Shown here one piece after another: positions 15,201 through 24,083 of a stretch of DNA of 64,000 bases. Location: contig NZ_AP014648.1 in assembly GCF_000828475.1 (NCBI RefSeq), positions 2,553,400 through 2,617,399 of the forward strand, in the 5' to 3' direction. The stretch comes from Methyloceanibacter caenitepidi (lineage in GTDB: Bacteria; Pseudomonadota; Alphaproteobacteria; Rhizobiales; Methyloligellaceae). The notes beneath the pieces are model-generated. The model was not told the DNA's origin. It did not search any database and saw only the letters and a program-made list of their open reading frames with translations. The position numbers were made by a program, and so were the translations under genes. The stretch's first letter is position 1. Each line of letters starts with the position of its first letter.

Positions 15201-15520
15201 GTGCGAAGAAATCGGGCGGGCCGGACGCAGATGCAAAGCCAACCCCTCATACCCCGTGGCCGGTATGTACATTTTTCGGTAACAATTTTAGCGGCTTAGG
15301 AAAAAAGACGACGGCGCGCCGTTTATGCGATCAATCTGGGCGCGGTTGGTCAATCCGAAGGCAGTCCGATCTTGCCAAGCAATGCAGCAGAAGTATCGCT
15401 GCTCAAATGTACGCCATTCAGCGATTTTTTTGTGCAAGCGGCTGCTGCGTTTCTATATAGGTGACTCCAGGTGCGTTGCCGCGATTCTGCTGTAACGCAC
15501 ACATGACAATGGAGGACTAC

Positions 15521-15721
15521 ATGACGGCAAACGCACATGAGGAGACGGCGAAAGTCATTCCGTTTCCGAAAGGCGGCCGCTCGGGACTGAGTGGCGGCCA
15601 ATACGGCTCGCACGCGGCCGATGATCTCCTGACGTCAATGGGCGTAGCCTACGTCGACTACGGGAGCGGCTCGTACCACGATGCCGCCATTCGCGATGCG
15701 CGGCGTTCCCGTGAGCATTGA
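15521..15721 (+). CDS. Small hypothetical protein (66 aa)
   Basis: A 66-residue soluble protein. ATG 15521 has GGAGGA five bases upstream and is preferred to ATG 15461 or 15503. The sequence begins M-T-A-N-A-H-E-E-T-A-K-V-I-P-F-P, then a Gly/Ser-rich stretch and a C-terminal part with Y-V-D-Y-G-S-G-S-Y. V-I-P-F-P near the N-terminus is common in small alphaproteobacterial proteins of unknown role. It is transcribed away from glnII and ends at a terminator. Confidence 0.65.
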   Translation: MTANAHEETAKVIPFPKGGRSGLSGGQYGSHAADDLLTSMGVAYVDYGSGSYHDAAIRDARRSREH

Positions 15722-15747
15722 CGGCCAAGAGACTACTCAAGGCACCT

Positions 15748-15784
15748 AGAGGGCCCGCTTACACAAAGAGCGCGGCCCTCTTTT
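15748..15784 (+). terminator. Intrinsic terminator
   Basis: AGAGGGCC at 15748-15755 pairs with GGCCCTCT at 15774-15781, followed by TTT. It closes the 66-residue protein gene and also lies downstream of the decarboxylase gene on the opposite strand. Confidence 0.7.
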
Positions 15785-15820
15785 CATAGGCGCCACGTTT
15801 CCGTACACCACCTGCAAAAA

Positions 15821-17014
15821 CTAGAGGCTGACAGAGCGCGGATCGTCCAGCGCTTGAAGCTCCGTATCGGCGAACATCGACAGCATGGGCTCGTCGGTCA
15901 GCGTGATTTCTTCGAAGTCGCCGAAACCGTTGAACCGGTTCCCCAGGACGCGGCCGTAAGCGCCGACCTGGCCGATTTCCAGATAGTCGCCCTCCCCGAT
16001 CGCGTCGGGCAAGATAAACGGACCTGGCAGATAGTCGGCGCTGTCGCACGTGGGGCCATAGAGTACATACGCGGTCTCGCCGCCGCCCAGGTCCTCGCGG
16101 CCGGGCGTCACGCAGCGTGCCGGGAAGCGAAAACCGGAAAACGCCGCATCGAACAGCGAACCGAAGGCGCCGTCATTGACGTAGAGAGCATTGCCGCGCC
16201 GCGCATCGACGCGCACGATCACTGACTCCGACTCCGCAACCAGCGCCCGGCCCGGCTCGCATAGAAGTTCGCAATTGTGTTTGACCGCCAGCGCATCGGC
16301 CGCCCGGACGATTTCTTCCATGTAGAGGTCGAGCCCTGGCGGATCCGAATGCGGGTAGCGTGCCGGGAACCCGCCACCGATGTCGATCGCATCCACCAGC
16401 ACGCCAGATGACACGATCAGCTGCCCAACCTGGGTCAACGCCTCGCCGAAAGCTGCCGGGACCACCGCCTGCGATCCCACATGGAATGTGATCCCGAGGC
16501 GCGTCGCGTGCTGCCGGGCCCGCAAGAGCAGTGCCGGCGCCTCTTCGACGCTTGCGCCATACTTCCCTTCAAGGGGAATAAGGCTGTGCGTGTTGGGGCA
16601 CGCGATCCGCAGGAACAGCGTCAAATCGTCGGCGTCGTCCGTCTCAGCCAGAACCTTGCCCAGCTCGTCATGGGAGTCGAAGGCGAAGCACCGCACGCCA
16701 AAGTCGCGATAGGCCCGCGCAATGGCGCCGCGCGACTTGATCGGATTCATGAAAAAGAGTTCGGCCCCGTCGATGGCCCTGACCCGCTCGATCTCGGCCA
16801 GAGAGGCGACGTCGAAGCTGCGAACGCCGGCCCCTGCCAGCATGTCGAGAACGGGCCGCATATCGTTGGCCTTGGTCGCGTAGAGAACGCGGCCCGGGAA
16901 GTTCGCCACGAACCATTGCGCCGCACGCGCCACGGCGTGGGGCCGCAGGGCCAGGATAGGCCGCTCCGGCCGATGATGGCGGAGATACTCCGCCGCGTTG
17001 GGAAAAACGTTCAT
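15821..17014 (-). CDS. PLP-dependent ornithine/diamino-acid decarboxylase, alanine-racemase fold
   Basis: A 397-residue fold-type III decarboxylase. The PLP lysine is Lys48 in Y-A-T-K-A-N-D. Other family marks are I-T-F-H-V-G-S-Q (about 175), the phosphate-binding I-D-I-G-G-G-F-P-A-R-Y (about 215), C-E-P-G-R-A-L-V-A (about 256) and the catalytic-Cys segment G-P-T-C-D-S-A-D (about 330), which follows the ornithine decarboxylase pattern. The expected product from ornithine is putrescine; some relatives prefer lysine, and substrate choice cannot be settled by eye. It is a single gene between convergent and same-strand units. Confidence 0.9.
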   Translation of the reverse strand: MNVFPNAAEYLRHHRPERPILALRPHAVARAAQWFVANFPGRVLYATKANDMRPVLDMLAGAGVRSFDVASLAEIERVRAIDGAELFFMNPIKSRGAIARAYRDFGVRCFAFDSHDELGKVLAETDDADDLTLFLRIACPNTHSLIPLEGKYGASVEEAPALLLRARQHATRLGITFHVGSQAVVPAAFGEALTQVGQLIVSSGVLVDAIDIGGGFPARYPHSDPPGLDLYMEEIVRAADALAVKHNCELLCEPGRALVAESESVIVRVDARRGNALYVNDGAFGSLFDAAFSGFRFPARCVTPGREDLGGGETAYVLYGPTCDSADYLPGPFILPDAIGEGDYLEIGQVGAYGRVLGNRFNGFGDFEEITLTDEPMLSMFADTELQALDDPRSVSL

Positions 17015-17184
17015 CCGAAAACTCTCATCCCATGCGACGCCGGCACGAGACTACCGGCCGGACCCGGCGATCCTCACCGACACGCGCGGAATCGGCTTTG
17101 TCGGCCGCCGCGCGAAGCAGCCCTCCGTATGGGGTTCGGCGTGTCTTGTAAAGCTGATTCAGCAGCGTCTTGCGTTGCTCGAGC

Positions 17185-18636
17185 CTAGCCCTGCTGCGCG
17201 TCCTTGGACGAGGCCTTCGGCGCCTTCAACACGGCGGTACCGGCACCCGACAATCGGGGGCTCTGAAGCAAGCCAAAAGTCTTGCGCGCGCCGAGGCGAA
17301 CCATCGCCGCCGTGTAGGCATAGAGCTCGGCGCTATCCACGTTCCCGTCCCCGTTGCCGACCGGTGCAAGGTCCGCGTCGCCAGCCAGGCCTTCGATCAG
17401 ATAGCGCGTGAAAAGCCCCACATCGTATTCGGGATCCATCAGTGAGCGCTGGCCCCGGTCGGCGGCCACGAGAACCGTCAGCGGCGCTTTTGCCTTCTCA
17501 GGCAGCGCGCTCCGCTTCGTCTCGGGAATGTTGGGCGGCAGGATATAGTTGCCGTGATCGCGGCCGAAGGAGCTCTCGAGCATGACCACGACCTGATCCG
17601 CGCCCATCCCTGCAAGGTTGGCGTACAGGGTCGACAGCGGATAGCCGCGCCGCTCCTCCCGATAGGGCTCCGCGTCAACCGGCAGCAGATACGTCTCGTC
17701 CTGAGCCGCGTTGACCGCGCCGTGACCTGAGAAATAGACGAAGACCTTGGCGTCGGGCCGCGCTTGGACCAGGCGTTTCAACTCCCCGTCGGACTCCGGC
17801 ACGGGACCGAAGACCCGCTCCAGGTCCGCCCGCGAGGCGTTGCGCAGATCGATCACCTGGTCCTGCCGAACGCCCATATGCTCGGTCAGGAAAAAGTACA
17901 TGGCGCCCGCATCGTTCCGGGCCGTCCGGGCCTCTGGCAAATTCTCGTAGGCCGTGTTGCCGATGATCACCGCGATCGCGTTTTCGTCCTCAGGGACCGT
18001 CGGTGACGCCCGATACAGCTCGCGGATGCGGCTGAACGACTTCACGACATTCCCGTTCGTGCTGCCGGGCCGTGGCATCTGGCGCGGCGGCGTACTGCAA
18101 AGCTCGAGATTGCCCGCGTTCTCGATGCTCCGGACATCCTTGAGCGAAAGATGGCCTTCGATCTGCGTGCAGGACCGGCACCACACCACGCCGTAGCGGC
18201 CATAGAGGTCGTCCAACTGCGTCTGATCGAGCCCCGAAGGGGCCGGCAAGCAGCCGGGCGCGCACTCCTTCGCCGTTACGCTGGGTCCGTGCGCGGCGCG
18301 CAGTTTTTCGAGCAAGTCCTTCGGCAAGCAGTCGAGATCAAGGCGGCGGCGCTTGGCGGGCGCGGTCTCCGCGGTCTCGGCCTCGGACGGTGCGGCGATG
18401 TCCTCGTCCGTTGCCGATGAAGGAGCCGTGGCCTCGCCCGGCGCGCCTTCAGCGGCCGGAACCTTGGGGGACTGGGTTTCGTCGGCCACCTCCGCGACGG
18501 TCGTAGCCGCTAAGACGATCGCCGCCTGGCGCATGTTTGGCGTCGCCTGCGCGCCCCCAGGCAGCGAGGCCCCGCCCGCTGCGGCGAAGGCAAACCCCAA
18601 AATCAGCCGCAAGCGGCTTTGAAAACTCCCCGCCAT
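17185..18636 (-). CDS. Exported caspase-fold (peptidase C14-like) protein without catalytic Cys
   Basis: About 483 residues from ATG 18636, which has GAGG nine bases upstream; a frame from 18654 adds six residues. A signal peptide ends near residue 32. An Ala/Pro/Glu-rich linker (about 50-95) and a Cys-rich segment (C-L-P, C-A-P-G-C, W-C-R-S-C) precede a caspase-like domain at about 218-470. The catalytic His is present in Y-F-S-G-H305-G-A. The usual D-A-C-F-S-G box is replaced by L-E-S-S-F-G-R near residues 354-359, so the nucleophile Cys is Ser. It may be a pseudo-enzyme or a scaffold. Its partner is unknown; the gene is not obviously in an operon. Confidence 0.85.
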   Translation of the reverse strand: MAGSFQSRLRLILGFAFAAAGGASLPGGAQATPNMRQAAIVLAATTVAEVADETQSPKVPAAEGAPGEATAPSSATDEDIAAPSEAETAETAPAKRRRLDLDCLPKDLLEKLRAAHGPSVTAKECAPGCLPAPSGLDQTQLDDLYGRYGVVWCRSCTQIEGHLSLKDVRSIENAGNLELCSTPPRQMPRPGSTNGNVVKSFSRIRELYRASPTVPEDENAIAVIIGNTAYENLPEARTARNDAGAMYFFLTEHMGVRQDQVIDLRNASRADLERVFGPVPESDGELKRLVQARPDAKVFVYFSGHGAVNAAQDETYLLPVDAEPYREERRGYPLSTLYANLAGMGADQVVVMLESSFGRDHGNYILPPNIPETKRSALPEKAKAPLTVLVAADRGQRSLMDPEYDVGLFTRYLIEGLAGDADLAPVGNGDGNVDSAELYAYTAAMVRLGARKTFGLLQSPRLSGAGTAVLKAPKASSKDAQQG

Positions 18637-18702
18637 TGCAATCCTCAAGACCATCGCGCGTGCTCCACGCTAGAGCGCGGGACCGAAGTCTTCAAGGCGT
18701 GT

Positions 18703-19638
18703 TCAAGGAGACGCCGCCGAATCCGGCCTCGGCGGCAGGGTTTTGAGGAAAGCGGCGATGGCCTCCCGATCGCTCGCAGGCAGCCGCGCCATATTTTCCT
18801 GAACGGGCACCATGGACTCGCCGACGACGTCGAAATCCGGCGTCGATCCCGTCTCCAGGAAATAGGCGATGTCTTCCTGGCTCCAGTCGCCGATGCCGTC
18901 CGGGCTCGGCGTGATGTTCGGTGCATCGCCGCCGCCTTCCGGGCTCTCGGCCCCCGCGAAAGCCTCACGCGCGACAATGCCGCCAAGCGCATTCCTCGGA
19001 CTGTGGCACTCGGTACAGTGCCCCGGGCCCATGACCAGATAACCCCCGCGATTCACGGCATCGCTCGCGTGCGGATCCGGTGCGAATGTTTTCCCGTCTA
19101 CGTACAGGCGCTGGAACAGGCCCACACCCCGGCGGATGTTATAGGGAAAGCGCAACTCGTTCGCCGGGACTGTGCTGCGCACCGGCGGCAGCGTATCGAG
19201 ATAGGCCTTGAGATCGATGAGATCCTCGAAACGCATGCGTTGATACGAGGTGTAGGGAAACGCCGGATACAGATGCACGCCGCCGGGTGCGACGCCGCGC
19301 TTCATCGCGTTGACGAAATCGAGCGTCGACCAGCCCCCGATACCGGTCTCCGGATCGGGGGAGATGTTGGGCACGTAAAAGGTCCCCACATCCGTCTTGA
19401 GGCAGCGGCCGCCGGCAAGACGCGTCTCGTCCTCGATATCCAGATTGGCGCAACGCTTGACCGGAACGGCGTGGCATTCGGCGCAGCCGCCGGCGATGAA
19501 CATCGTCCTGCCGTTTGCGATGTCCGGCGCATGATCGGGCAGGTCGTCCGCCGAGAACGTCACAGGCATCGTCAAAAGATAGAACGCGAGGCCGGCCGCC
19601 GCGACCAACGCGAGACCGACTAGAAAGACCGTACGCAT
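18703..19638 (-). CDS. Dihaem cytochrome c
   Basis: A 311-residue protein with one N-terminal hydrophobic segment (residues 4-24) that is a signal peptide or membrane anchor. Two class I haem sites are present: C-A-E-C-H at 52-56 and C-T-E-C-H at 208-212. Each half also has a Met-containing C-terminal stretch suited to an axial ligand, such as G-Y-L-V-M-G-P. The arrangement is that of the dihaem c subunits that accept electrons from periplasmic dehydrogenases (alcohol, aldehyde or gluconate type). No dehydrogenase is adjacent, so the donor is unknown. Maturation would use the Ccm system encoded at 51913-56016. Confidence 0.9.
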   Translation of the reverse strand: MRTVFLVGLALVAAAGLAFYLLTMPVTFSADDLPDHAPDIANGRTMFIAGGCAECHAVPVKRCANLDIEDETRLAGGRCLKTDVGTFYVPNISPDPETGIGGWSTLDFVNAMKRGVAPGGVHLYPAFPYTSYQRMRFEDLIDLKAYLDTLPPVRSTVPANELRFPYNIRRGVGLFQRLYVDGKTFAPDPHASDAVNRGGYLVMGPGHCTECHSPRNALGGIVAREAFAGAESPEGGGDAPNITPSPDGIGDWSQEDIAYFLETGSTPDFDVVGESMVPVQENMARLPASDREAIAAFLKTLPPRPDSAASP

Positions 19639-19665
19639 AGCCCCTCGCCTCCCGCGCGCGCTCCG

Positions 19666-20295
19666 TTACGGCAGCGGCAACTTGCGCCCCGCGCCGACAA
19701 CATCCCATCCGCGCTGCACGGCCGGACGCGCCGCGATGGCATGGTACCAGTGCTTGATGTTGGGATGGTCGTCGACATCCACAGGCTGAATGGGGTAACG
19801 CGCGATCCACGGCCAGATCGCGATGTCCGCGATAGAATAGTCGCCGGCCACATACTCGACCTCGCCGAGGCGGGTATCGAGGACCTTCCAGAGACGGCGC
19901 GCCTCTTTCGTGTAGCGCTCCTCGGCGTAGGCGCTCTTGCCGGGATGGTAGGAGACGAAGTGATGGACCTGCCCGAGAAAGGGGCCCGCCCCGCCCATCT
20001 GCCACATCAGCCATTCAATGGTTCGCCATTTCGCCTCGAAGTCCTGAGGCAACAGCATGCCCGTCTTGTCTGCGAGATAAAGAAGGATGGCGCCCGACTC
20101 CATCAGGCTCAGCCCCGTATCGTGATCGACAATCGCAGGGATCTTGTTGTTGGGGGAGATTTTGAGGAACGCGGGATCGAACTGCGCATCGTTCTCGATG
20201 TCGATGCGGTGCACCCGGTAGGGCAGCCCCGTCTCCTCGAGCATGATCGAGGCCTTCTGTCCGTTCGGAGTCATCCATGTGTAGAGGTCGATCAC
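19666..20295 (-). CDS. Glutathione S-transferase (Nu/YghU-like)
   Basis: A 209-residue protein starting at GTG 20295, with AAGGAA upstream; V-I-D-L-Y-T-W-M-T-P-N-G-Q-K is the characteristic start of the Nu-class and related disulfide-reductase GSTs, with T-P-N-G replacing the usual catalytic Tyr or Ser loop. The thioredoxin-like domain (residues 1-85) includes N-K-I-P-A-I-V-D and the glutathione-binding L-M-E-S-G-A-I-L-L-Y-L. The helical C-terminal domain (90-205) contains Y-S-I-A-D-I-A-I-W-P-W, an N-capping box. It is cytosolic and divergent from the DUF1045 gene. Confidence 0.93.
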   Translation of the reverse strand: MIDLYTWMTPNGQKASIMLEETGLPYRVHRIDIENDAQFDPAFLKISPNNKIPAIVDHDTGLSLMESGAILLYLADKTGMLLPQDFEAKWRTIEWLMWQMGGAGPFLGQVHHFVSYHPGKSAYAEERYTKEARRLWKVLDTRLGEVEYVAGDYSIADIAIWPWIARYPIQPVDVDDHPNIKHWYHAIAARPAVQRGWDVVGAGRKLPLP

Positions 20296-20467
20296 GCGTC
20301 GGGTTCCTTCAAGTCGCTGACACTGTCCGAAAATGGAGACGAGATTCACCAAGTCTTCATGGCTTCGCCGCCCTATCGCCCGAAACCGGTCGCGTCAAGG
20401 TCACAGCGCAACGGTAGACAAGGACTTGCAACTCAATGAGGGGGAAACCGGCTTGAGGGAGACGGCA

Positions 20468-21244
20468 ATGCTACATTCGGCACGACACGCGGAACACGGG
20501 GAAACGAACTTCGGACCGGTCCCGGCCGCGCCGACACATTTTTCGATTTGCTACACGCCGCGCCCCGGCAGTGCGCTCGCGCAGTTCGGCCGGTCGTGGT
20601 TTGGCCGTGCGAACGACGGCACAACGCTGCAGACATTCTCAGCGTCCGGTCTCCGCGGCGGCGGGCCGGGCGGCATCACACCGACACCGGGCCGCTACTT
20701 CGGACTGCACGCATCGTTCGTCGCCCCCACGCCCCTGCGGGCAGACGCCCGCCTGGATGAAGTCCGCACGCACCTCGCGCAGTTTGCCGCGAACCGCAAG
20801 CCGATCGAGACCGGCCCTCTGAAGCTTACGCGCCTATGCCGGTCGCTCGTGCTTCAGCCGGCAGAACAGCGCCCCGAACTCGATTGGCTCGCGCTGCAGT
20901 GCTTCAACGCGTTCGACTCGTATGCCGAGAGGACCGACACGGCCGAAAACGAGTATCCGCATCTGAGCCGCTATCAGCGCCTGCTCCTCAAGAGCTTCGG
21001 CCAGCCGAACGTGATGAGTGAGTATCGTTTCGCCCTCAGGCTGACCGGACCGCTCGATCAGCGGCAGCTTGAGCTCGTCTCCGTCGCCCTGCGGCCCCTC
21101 ATTGCGGATCTGTGCGCCGGCGGCATTTGCGTGGATGGTCTTTCTCTGATCGGAAGCACCCCGGAGGAGGCGAACGGCCATATTTCCGGGCAGACTCAAG
21201 GGACGCCAGTCCGGCTCCTCGGCCGCTACAGCCTCGCGGGATGA
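20468..21244 (+). CDS. DUF1045 protein, 2H-phosphoesterase-like
   Basis: A 258-residue protein starting at ATG 20468, with GAGGGA upstream; the frame from 20333 overlaps the divergent GST promoter region. It carries DUF1045 marks: an N-terminal strand H-F-S-I-C-Y-T-P, the first box Y-F-G-L-H-A-S-F-V-A-P-T-P, and the second box M-S-E-Y-R-F-A-L-R-L-T-G-P-L. In the family these boxes read as two H-x-T/S-like motifs of the RNA-ligase/2H phosphoesterase fold; here the second box has A-L-R-L where H-L-T-L is usual, so the second His appears lost. Members include phosphonate-utilisation proteins, but no phn genes are nearby. Confidence 0.82.
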   Translation: MLHSARHAEHGETNFGPVPAAPTHFSICYTPRPGSALAQFGRSWFGRANDGTTLQTFSASGLRGGGPGGITPTPGRYFGLHASFVAPTPLRADARLDEVRTHLAQFAANRKPIETGPLKLTRLCRSLVLQPAEQRPELDWLALQCFNAFDSYAERTDTAENEYPHLSRYQRLLLKSFGQPNVMSEYRFALRLTGPLDQRQLELVSVALRPLIADLCAGGICVDGLSLIGSTPEEANGHISGQTQGTPVRLLGRYSLAG

Positions 21245-21334
21245 CCTCCCGCGAGCCCCCGCGCCCCGGCCCCAGCCTCAGTTTTGACACAGGCGTCCTC
21301 CAATTTCAGAAAATTGGGGGCACAGGGGATTCCA

Positions 21335-21514
21335 ATGCCGAATTACGCAGAAATACTGGCTTTTCTTGCCGAAAACCCTCCGCAGCTCGAAGGTGAGTGC
21401 GAACTTCATGCCTCGCTCTTGGAACTGCTGGCCCGGTGCCTGCGGAACGAGCAGGTCGCAACCGACGACGATTTCGCGGACTTTGGGGATATCACCGGTA
21501 TCTCAATAAACTAG
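21335..21514 (+). CDS. Possible small protein (59 aa)
   Basis: A 59-residue acidic frame from ATG 21335, beginning M-P-N-Y-A-E-I-L-A-F-L-A-E-N-P, with a weak AGGGGA about 12 bases upstream. The body is helical and Leu-rich and ends in D-F-G-D-I-T-G-I. No family is recognised. Composition is protein-like and no strong competing frame exists, but the start signal is poor. The 260 bases after it, to 21777, show no gene. Confidence 0.4.
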   Translation: MPNYAEILAFLAENPPQLEGECELHASLLELLARCLRNEQVATDDDFADFGDITGISIN

Positions 21515-21777
21515 CCCGGACGACCGCGCGCTTCCGCCGCTGGTTTTCTACGGGATTTGAGCCGCATCAACGCCGGCAGGCCGCATTCGCCGGAGTTTCC
21601 GGAGCGGCATTCAGGGGCCTTGCGAGCATCGACCAACGCCGACCCGAGGGTCACGAAGGAAATTAGCTCATTTGCACGCATGGGCTTTAGGGTGCTAACT
21701 GAGCAGCTGGATGGGATCGCCTGGGCGCTGGAAAAACCAGCATTTTATGTCCCAATCTTTAGGAGTTGACCGACACC

Positions 21778-22476
21778 ATGAGGGAAAGCGCAGCCTTGCA
21801 GCAGGCGGATGTCGCCGCGAAGAGTTCGGCAGACGACATCATTCGCACCTTCACCGAAAGCGTGGCGAACGGGGATCATGGCGATACTCCGTATCCGCAC
21901 TGGGTGCTGAAGAAGTGTTTCCCCGACGATACGATCGAGGACATCCTCGGCCTTCCCTTCCCGGCCCCGTCACTGGACGGCGTGTCCGGCAAGCGCGAGC
22001 TCCACAACGCCACGCGTAAGTATTTCGACGTTGAGAACCGGGACAAATTCGCTTCCGTGAACGCCGTGTCTACGGCGTTCCAGGACAAGCGCGTCACCGA
22101 CATGATCGAGAAAACCTTCGGCACCGACCTCAGCGGCACGTACCTGCGTATCGAATTCGCTCAGGACACGGACGGTTTCTGGCTCGAGCCGCACACCGAT
22201 CTCGGCGTGAAGTCGTTCACCATGCTGCTCTACCTCTCCGACGAGGAAGGACACGAAAATCTCGGGACCGATGTGTACGACGCGGACAAGAGCCATGTGA
22301 CGCGCTCGCCCTTCGAGCCGAACCTCGCTTTCGTCTTCGTGCCCGGCGACAACACCTATCACGGCTTCGAAAGGCGCCCGATCAAGGGCGTCCGCAAGTC
22401 GCTGATCATCAATTACGTCACTGACGAGTGGCGGGCGCGCGAACAGCTCGCGTTTCCGGAGACGCCGATCGACTGA
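21778..22476 (+). CDS. 2-oxoglutarate/Fe(II)-dependent oxygenase family protein
   Basis: About 232 residues from ATG 21778; a TTG at 21766 directly abuts the AGGAG site and is less likely. The double-stranded beta-helix motif is visible: iron ligands H and D in L-E-P-H-T-D-L-G-V-K, the distal H in N-T-Y-H-G-F-E-R-R, and the 2-oxoglutarate-binding Arg in V-R-K-S-L-I-I-N-Y. The N-terminal 35 residues are probably flexible. Such proteins hydroxylate small molecules or sugars, and several are found in surface-polysaccharide or unknown contexts; the substrate is not deducible. A perfect terminator follows. Confidence 0.82.
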   Translation: MRESAALQQADVAAKSSADDIIRTFTESVANGDHGDTPYPHWVLKKCFPDDTIEDILGLPFPAPSLDGVSGKRELHNATRKYFDVENRDKFASVNAVSTAFQDKRVTDMIEKTFGTDLSGTYLRIEFAQDTDGFWLEPHTDLGVKSFTMLLYLSDEEGHENLGTDVYDADKSHVTRSPFEPNLAFVFVPGDNTYHGFERRPIKGVRKSLIINYVTDEWRAREQLAFPETPID

Positions 22477-22524
22477 CGGATCCGACGCGCGGGGCCGTCG
22501 GCCGCGAAGTTTGAAGAATAAGAG

Positions 22525-22555
22525 AATGGCCGGGTTCGTCCCGGCCATTTCCTTT
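22525..22555 (+). terminator. Intrinsic terminator
   Basis: AATGGCCGGG at 22525-22534 pairs perfectly with CCCGGCCATT at 22540-22549 around a five-base loop, followed by TCCTTT. It separates the oxygenase gene from the dehydrogenase gene. Confidence 0.82.
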
Positions 22556-22599
22556 ATGGTGTCCGCGATACTGACGAAGGCAAAAAAGACGGGGGCTTC

Positions 22600-23484
22600 A
22601 TGAGCAAAGTCGCGTGGATCGGTCTTGGCGTGATGGGATACCCGATGGCCGGCCATCTCAAGTCCAGCGGACACGATGTGACCGTGTTCAACCGCACGCG
22701 CGAAAAGACTGAGAAATGGGTCGCCGAGCACGGCGGATCGTTCGGGACCACACCGGCGGAAGCGGCGGAGGGTGCCGATATCGTCTTCACCTGTGTCGGC
22801 AATGACGACGATCTGCGCGCGGTGACGCTGGGCCCCGACGGCTTCTATCAATGCCTGAAACCCGGCGCGGTCCACGTGGATCACACCACCGCGTCCGCGG
22901 AGATCGCACGTGCACTCTATGAGGCTGCGAAGAGCCGCGGCGCCGGCGCGCTCGATGCGCCCGTCTCCGGCGGACAGGCCGGCGCCGAGAACGGCAAACT
23001 CACCGTGATGGTGGGCGGCGACGAGAGCGACTTCGCCAAGGCGCAAACCGCGATCGCTTCCTTCGCCCACGCCGTCACGCTCATCGGCCCGTCTGGCGCC
23101 GGGCAGCTCACCAAGATGGTCAATCAGATCTGCATTGCCGGGCTCATCCAAGGCCTCGCCGAAGCGCTGAACTTCGGCATGCGCGCTGGGCTCGACATGG
23201 AGAAGGTCATTGCCACCATCTCCAAGGGCGCCGCGCAGTCCTGGCAGATGGAAAATCGCTGGAAGACCATGATCGCAGGCGAGTTCGAATTCGGGTTTGC
23301 CGTCGATTGGGTCCGCAAGGATTTCGGCATCTGTTTCGACGAAGCCCGCCGCAACGGCGCGAGCCTACCTGTCACCGCGCTCGTCGATCAGTTCTATGCC
23401 GATGTCCAGGAGATGGGCGGGCGGCGCTGGGACACATCCAGCCTGATCGCACGGCTCAACCGCGACGAGTCGAAGTCGTCCTAG
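22600..23484 (+). CDS. 3-hydroxyisobutyrate-dehydrogenase-family NAD(P) oxidoreductase
   Basis: A 294-residue cytosolic enzyme of the beta-hydroxyacid dehydrogenase family. The Rossmann N-terminus has I-G-L-G-V-M-G-Y-P-M-A. The substrate loop is D-A-P-V-S-G-G-Q at about 125-132, and the catalytic Lys is in G-Q-L-T-K-M-V-N-Q. N-R-T after the second strand, in place of an acidic residue, suggests NADP(H) preference. Relatives act on 3-hydroxyisobutyrate, tartronate semialdehyde or succinic semialdehyde; the exact substrate is unclear. It stands alone between terminators. Confidence 0.93.
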   Translation: MSKVAWIGLGVMGYPMAGHLKSSGHDVTVFNRTREKTEKWVAEHGGSFGTTPAEAAEGADIVFTCVGNDDDLRAVTLGPDGFYQCLKPGAVHVDHTTASAEIARALYEAAKSRGAGALDAPVSGGQAGAENGKLTVMVGGDESDFAKAQTAIASFAHAVTLIGPSGAGQLTKMVNQICIAGLIQGLAEALNFGMRAGLDMEKVIATISKGAAQSWQMENRWKTMIAGEFEFGFAVDWVRKDFGICFDEARRNGASLPVTALVDQFYADVQEMGGRRWDTSSLIARLNRDESKSS

Positions 23485-23490
23485 AGCCGC

Positions 23491-23970
23491 TTAGGTGCGC
23501 TTTTCTTCCGCGGCATAGCCGAGCGGCAAGGACGTCGTGAACTTGATCTGCTCCATGGCGAAGGCCGAGCTCACATCGGAAAGTTCGATCTTGGCGATCA
23601 GCCGCTTGTAGAACGCGTCGTAGCGTTCGATGTCAGGAACCACGACGCGCAAGAGATAGTCGATCTGACCGCTCATGCGGTAGAACTCGACAACCTCCGG
23701 AAAATCCGCAAGCGCCGCATGGAAACGCTCGAGCCATTCCTTGGTGTGGTTGCTCGTCGTGATGGATACGAACACCGTCACGCCCGCATTGACCTTCTTT
23801 GGGTCCAGCAGCGCCACACGCCGCTCGATCACACCTTGCTCTTCCAGCTTTTGGATGCGCCGCCAGCACGGGGTCGTGGACAGCCCGATCCGCTTGCCAA
23901 TCTCGGCGACCGGCAAGGTGCAATCCTCCTGCAAGATTTCCAGGATCTTGCGGTCCATCCGGTCCAGCAT
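23491..23970 (-). CDS. Lrp/AsnC-family transcriptional regulator
   Basis: A 159-residue protein; ATG 23970 begins M-L-D-R-M-D-R-K-I-L-E-I-L-Q, the usual start of the family, while the longer frame to 24009 has no support. The winged helix-turn-helix is at about residues 5-60, with V-A-E-I-G-K-R-I-G-L-S-T-T-P-C-W-R-R-I. The C-terminal RAM domain (about 70-150) carries P-E-V-V-E-F-Y-R-M-S-G-Q-I-D-Y-L-L-R-V. Such regulators respond to amino acids. It ends tail-to-tail with the dehydrogenase gene, six bases apart; its target is not visible. Confidence 0.93.
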   Translation of the reverse strand: MLDRMDRKILEILQEDCTLPVAEIGKRIGLSTTPCWRRIQKLEEQGVIERRVALLDPKKVNAGVTVFVSITTSNHTKEWLERFHAALADFPEVVEFYRMSGQIDYLLRVVVPDIERYDAFYKRLIAKIELSDVSSAFAMEQIKFTTSLPLGYAAEEKRT

Positions 23971-24083
23971 CGAATCCGTCCGAGAAAATAAGCGGGATAA
24001 TCGAGCCAATTAGAAACTCAGTTCTAATTTCCACCCGATTGGGCCTATAGCGTAGATTAATATTCCACAATCCGCAAGCTGGC

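Noticed and set aside
15201..15480. NtrC binding sites upstream of glnII
   Set aside because: TGCA-like words occur, but no clear GCAC-N-GTGC palindrome was found, so none is claimed.
21970..23151. A 393-residue minus-strand frame
   Set aside because: It is antisense to the oxygenase and dehydrogenase genes and crosses the perfect terminator between them.
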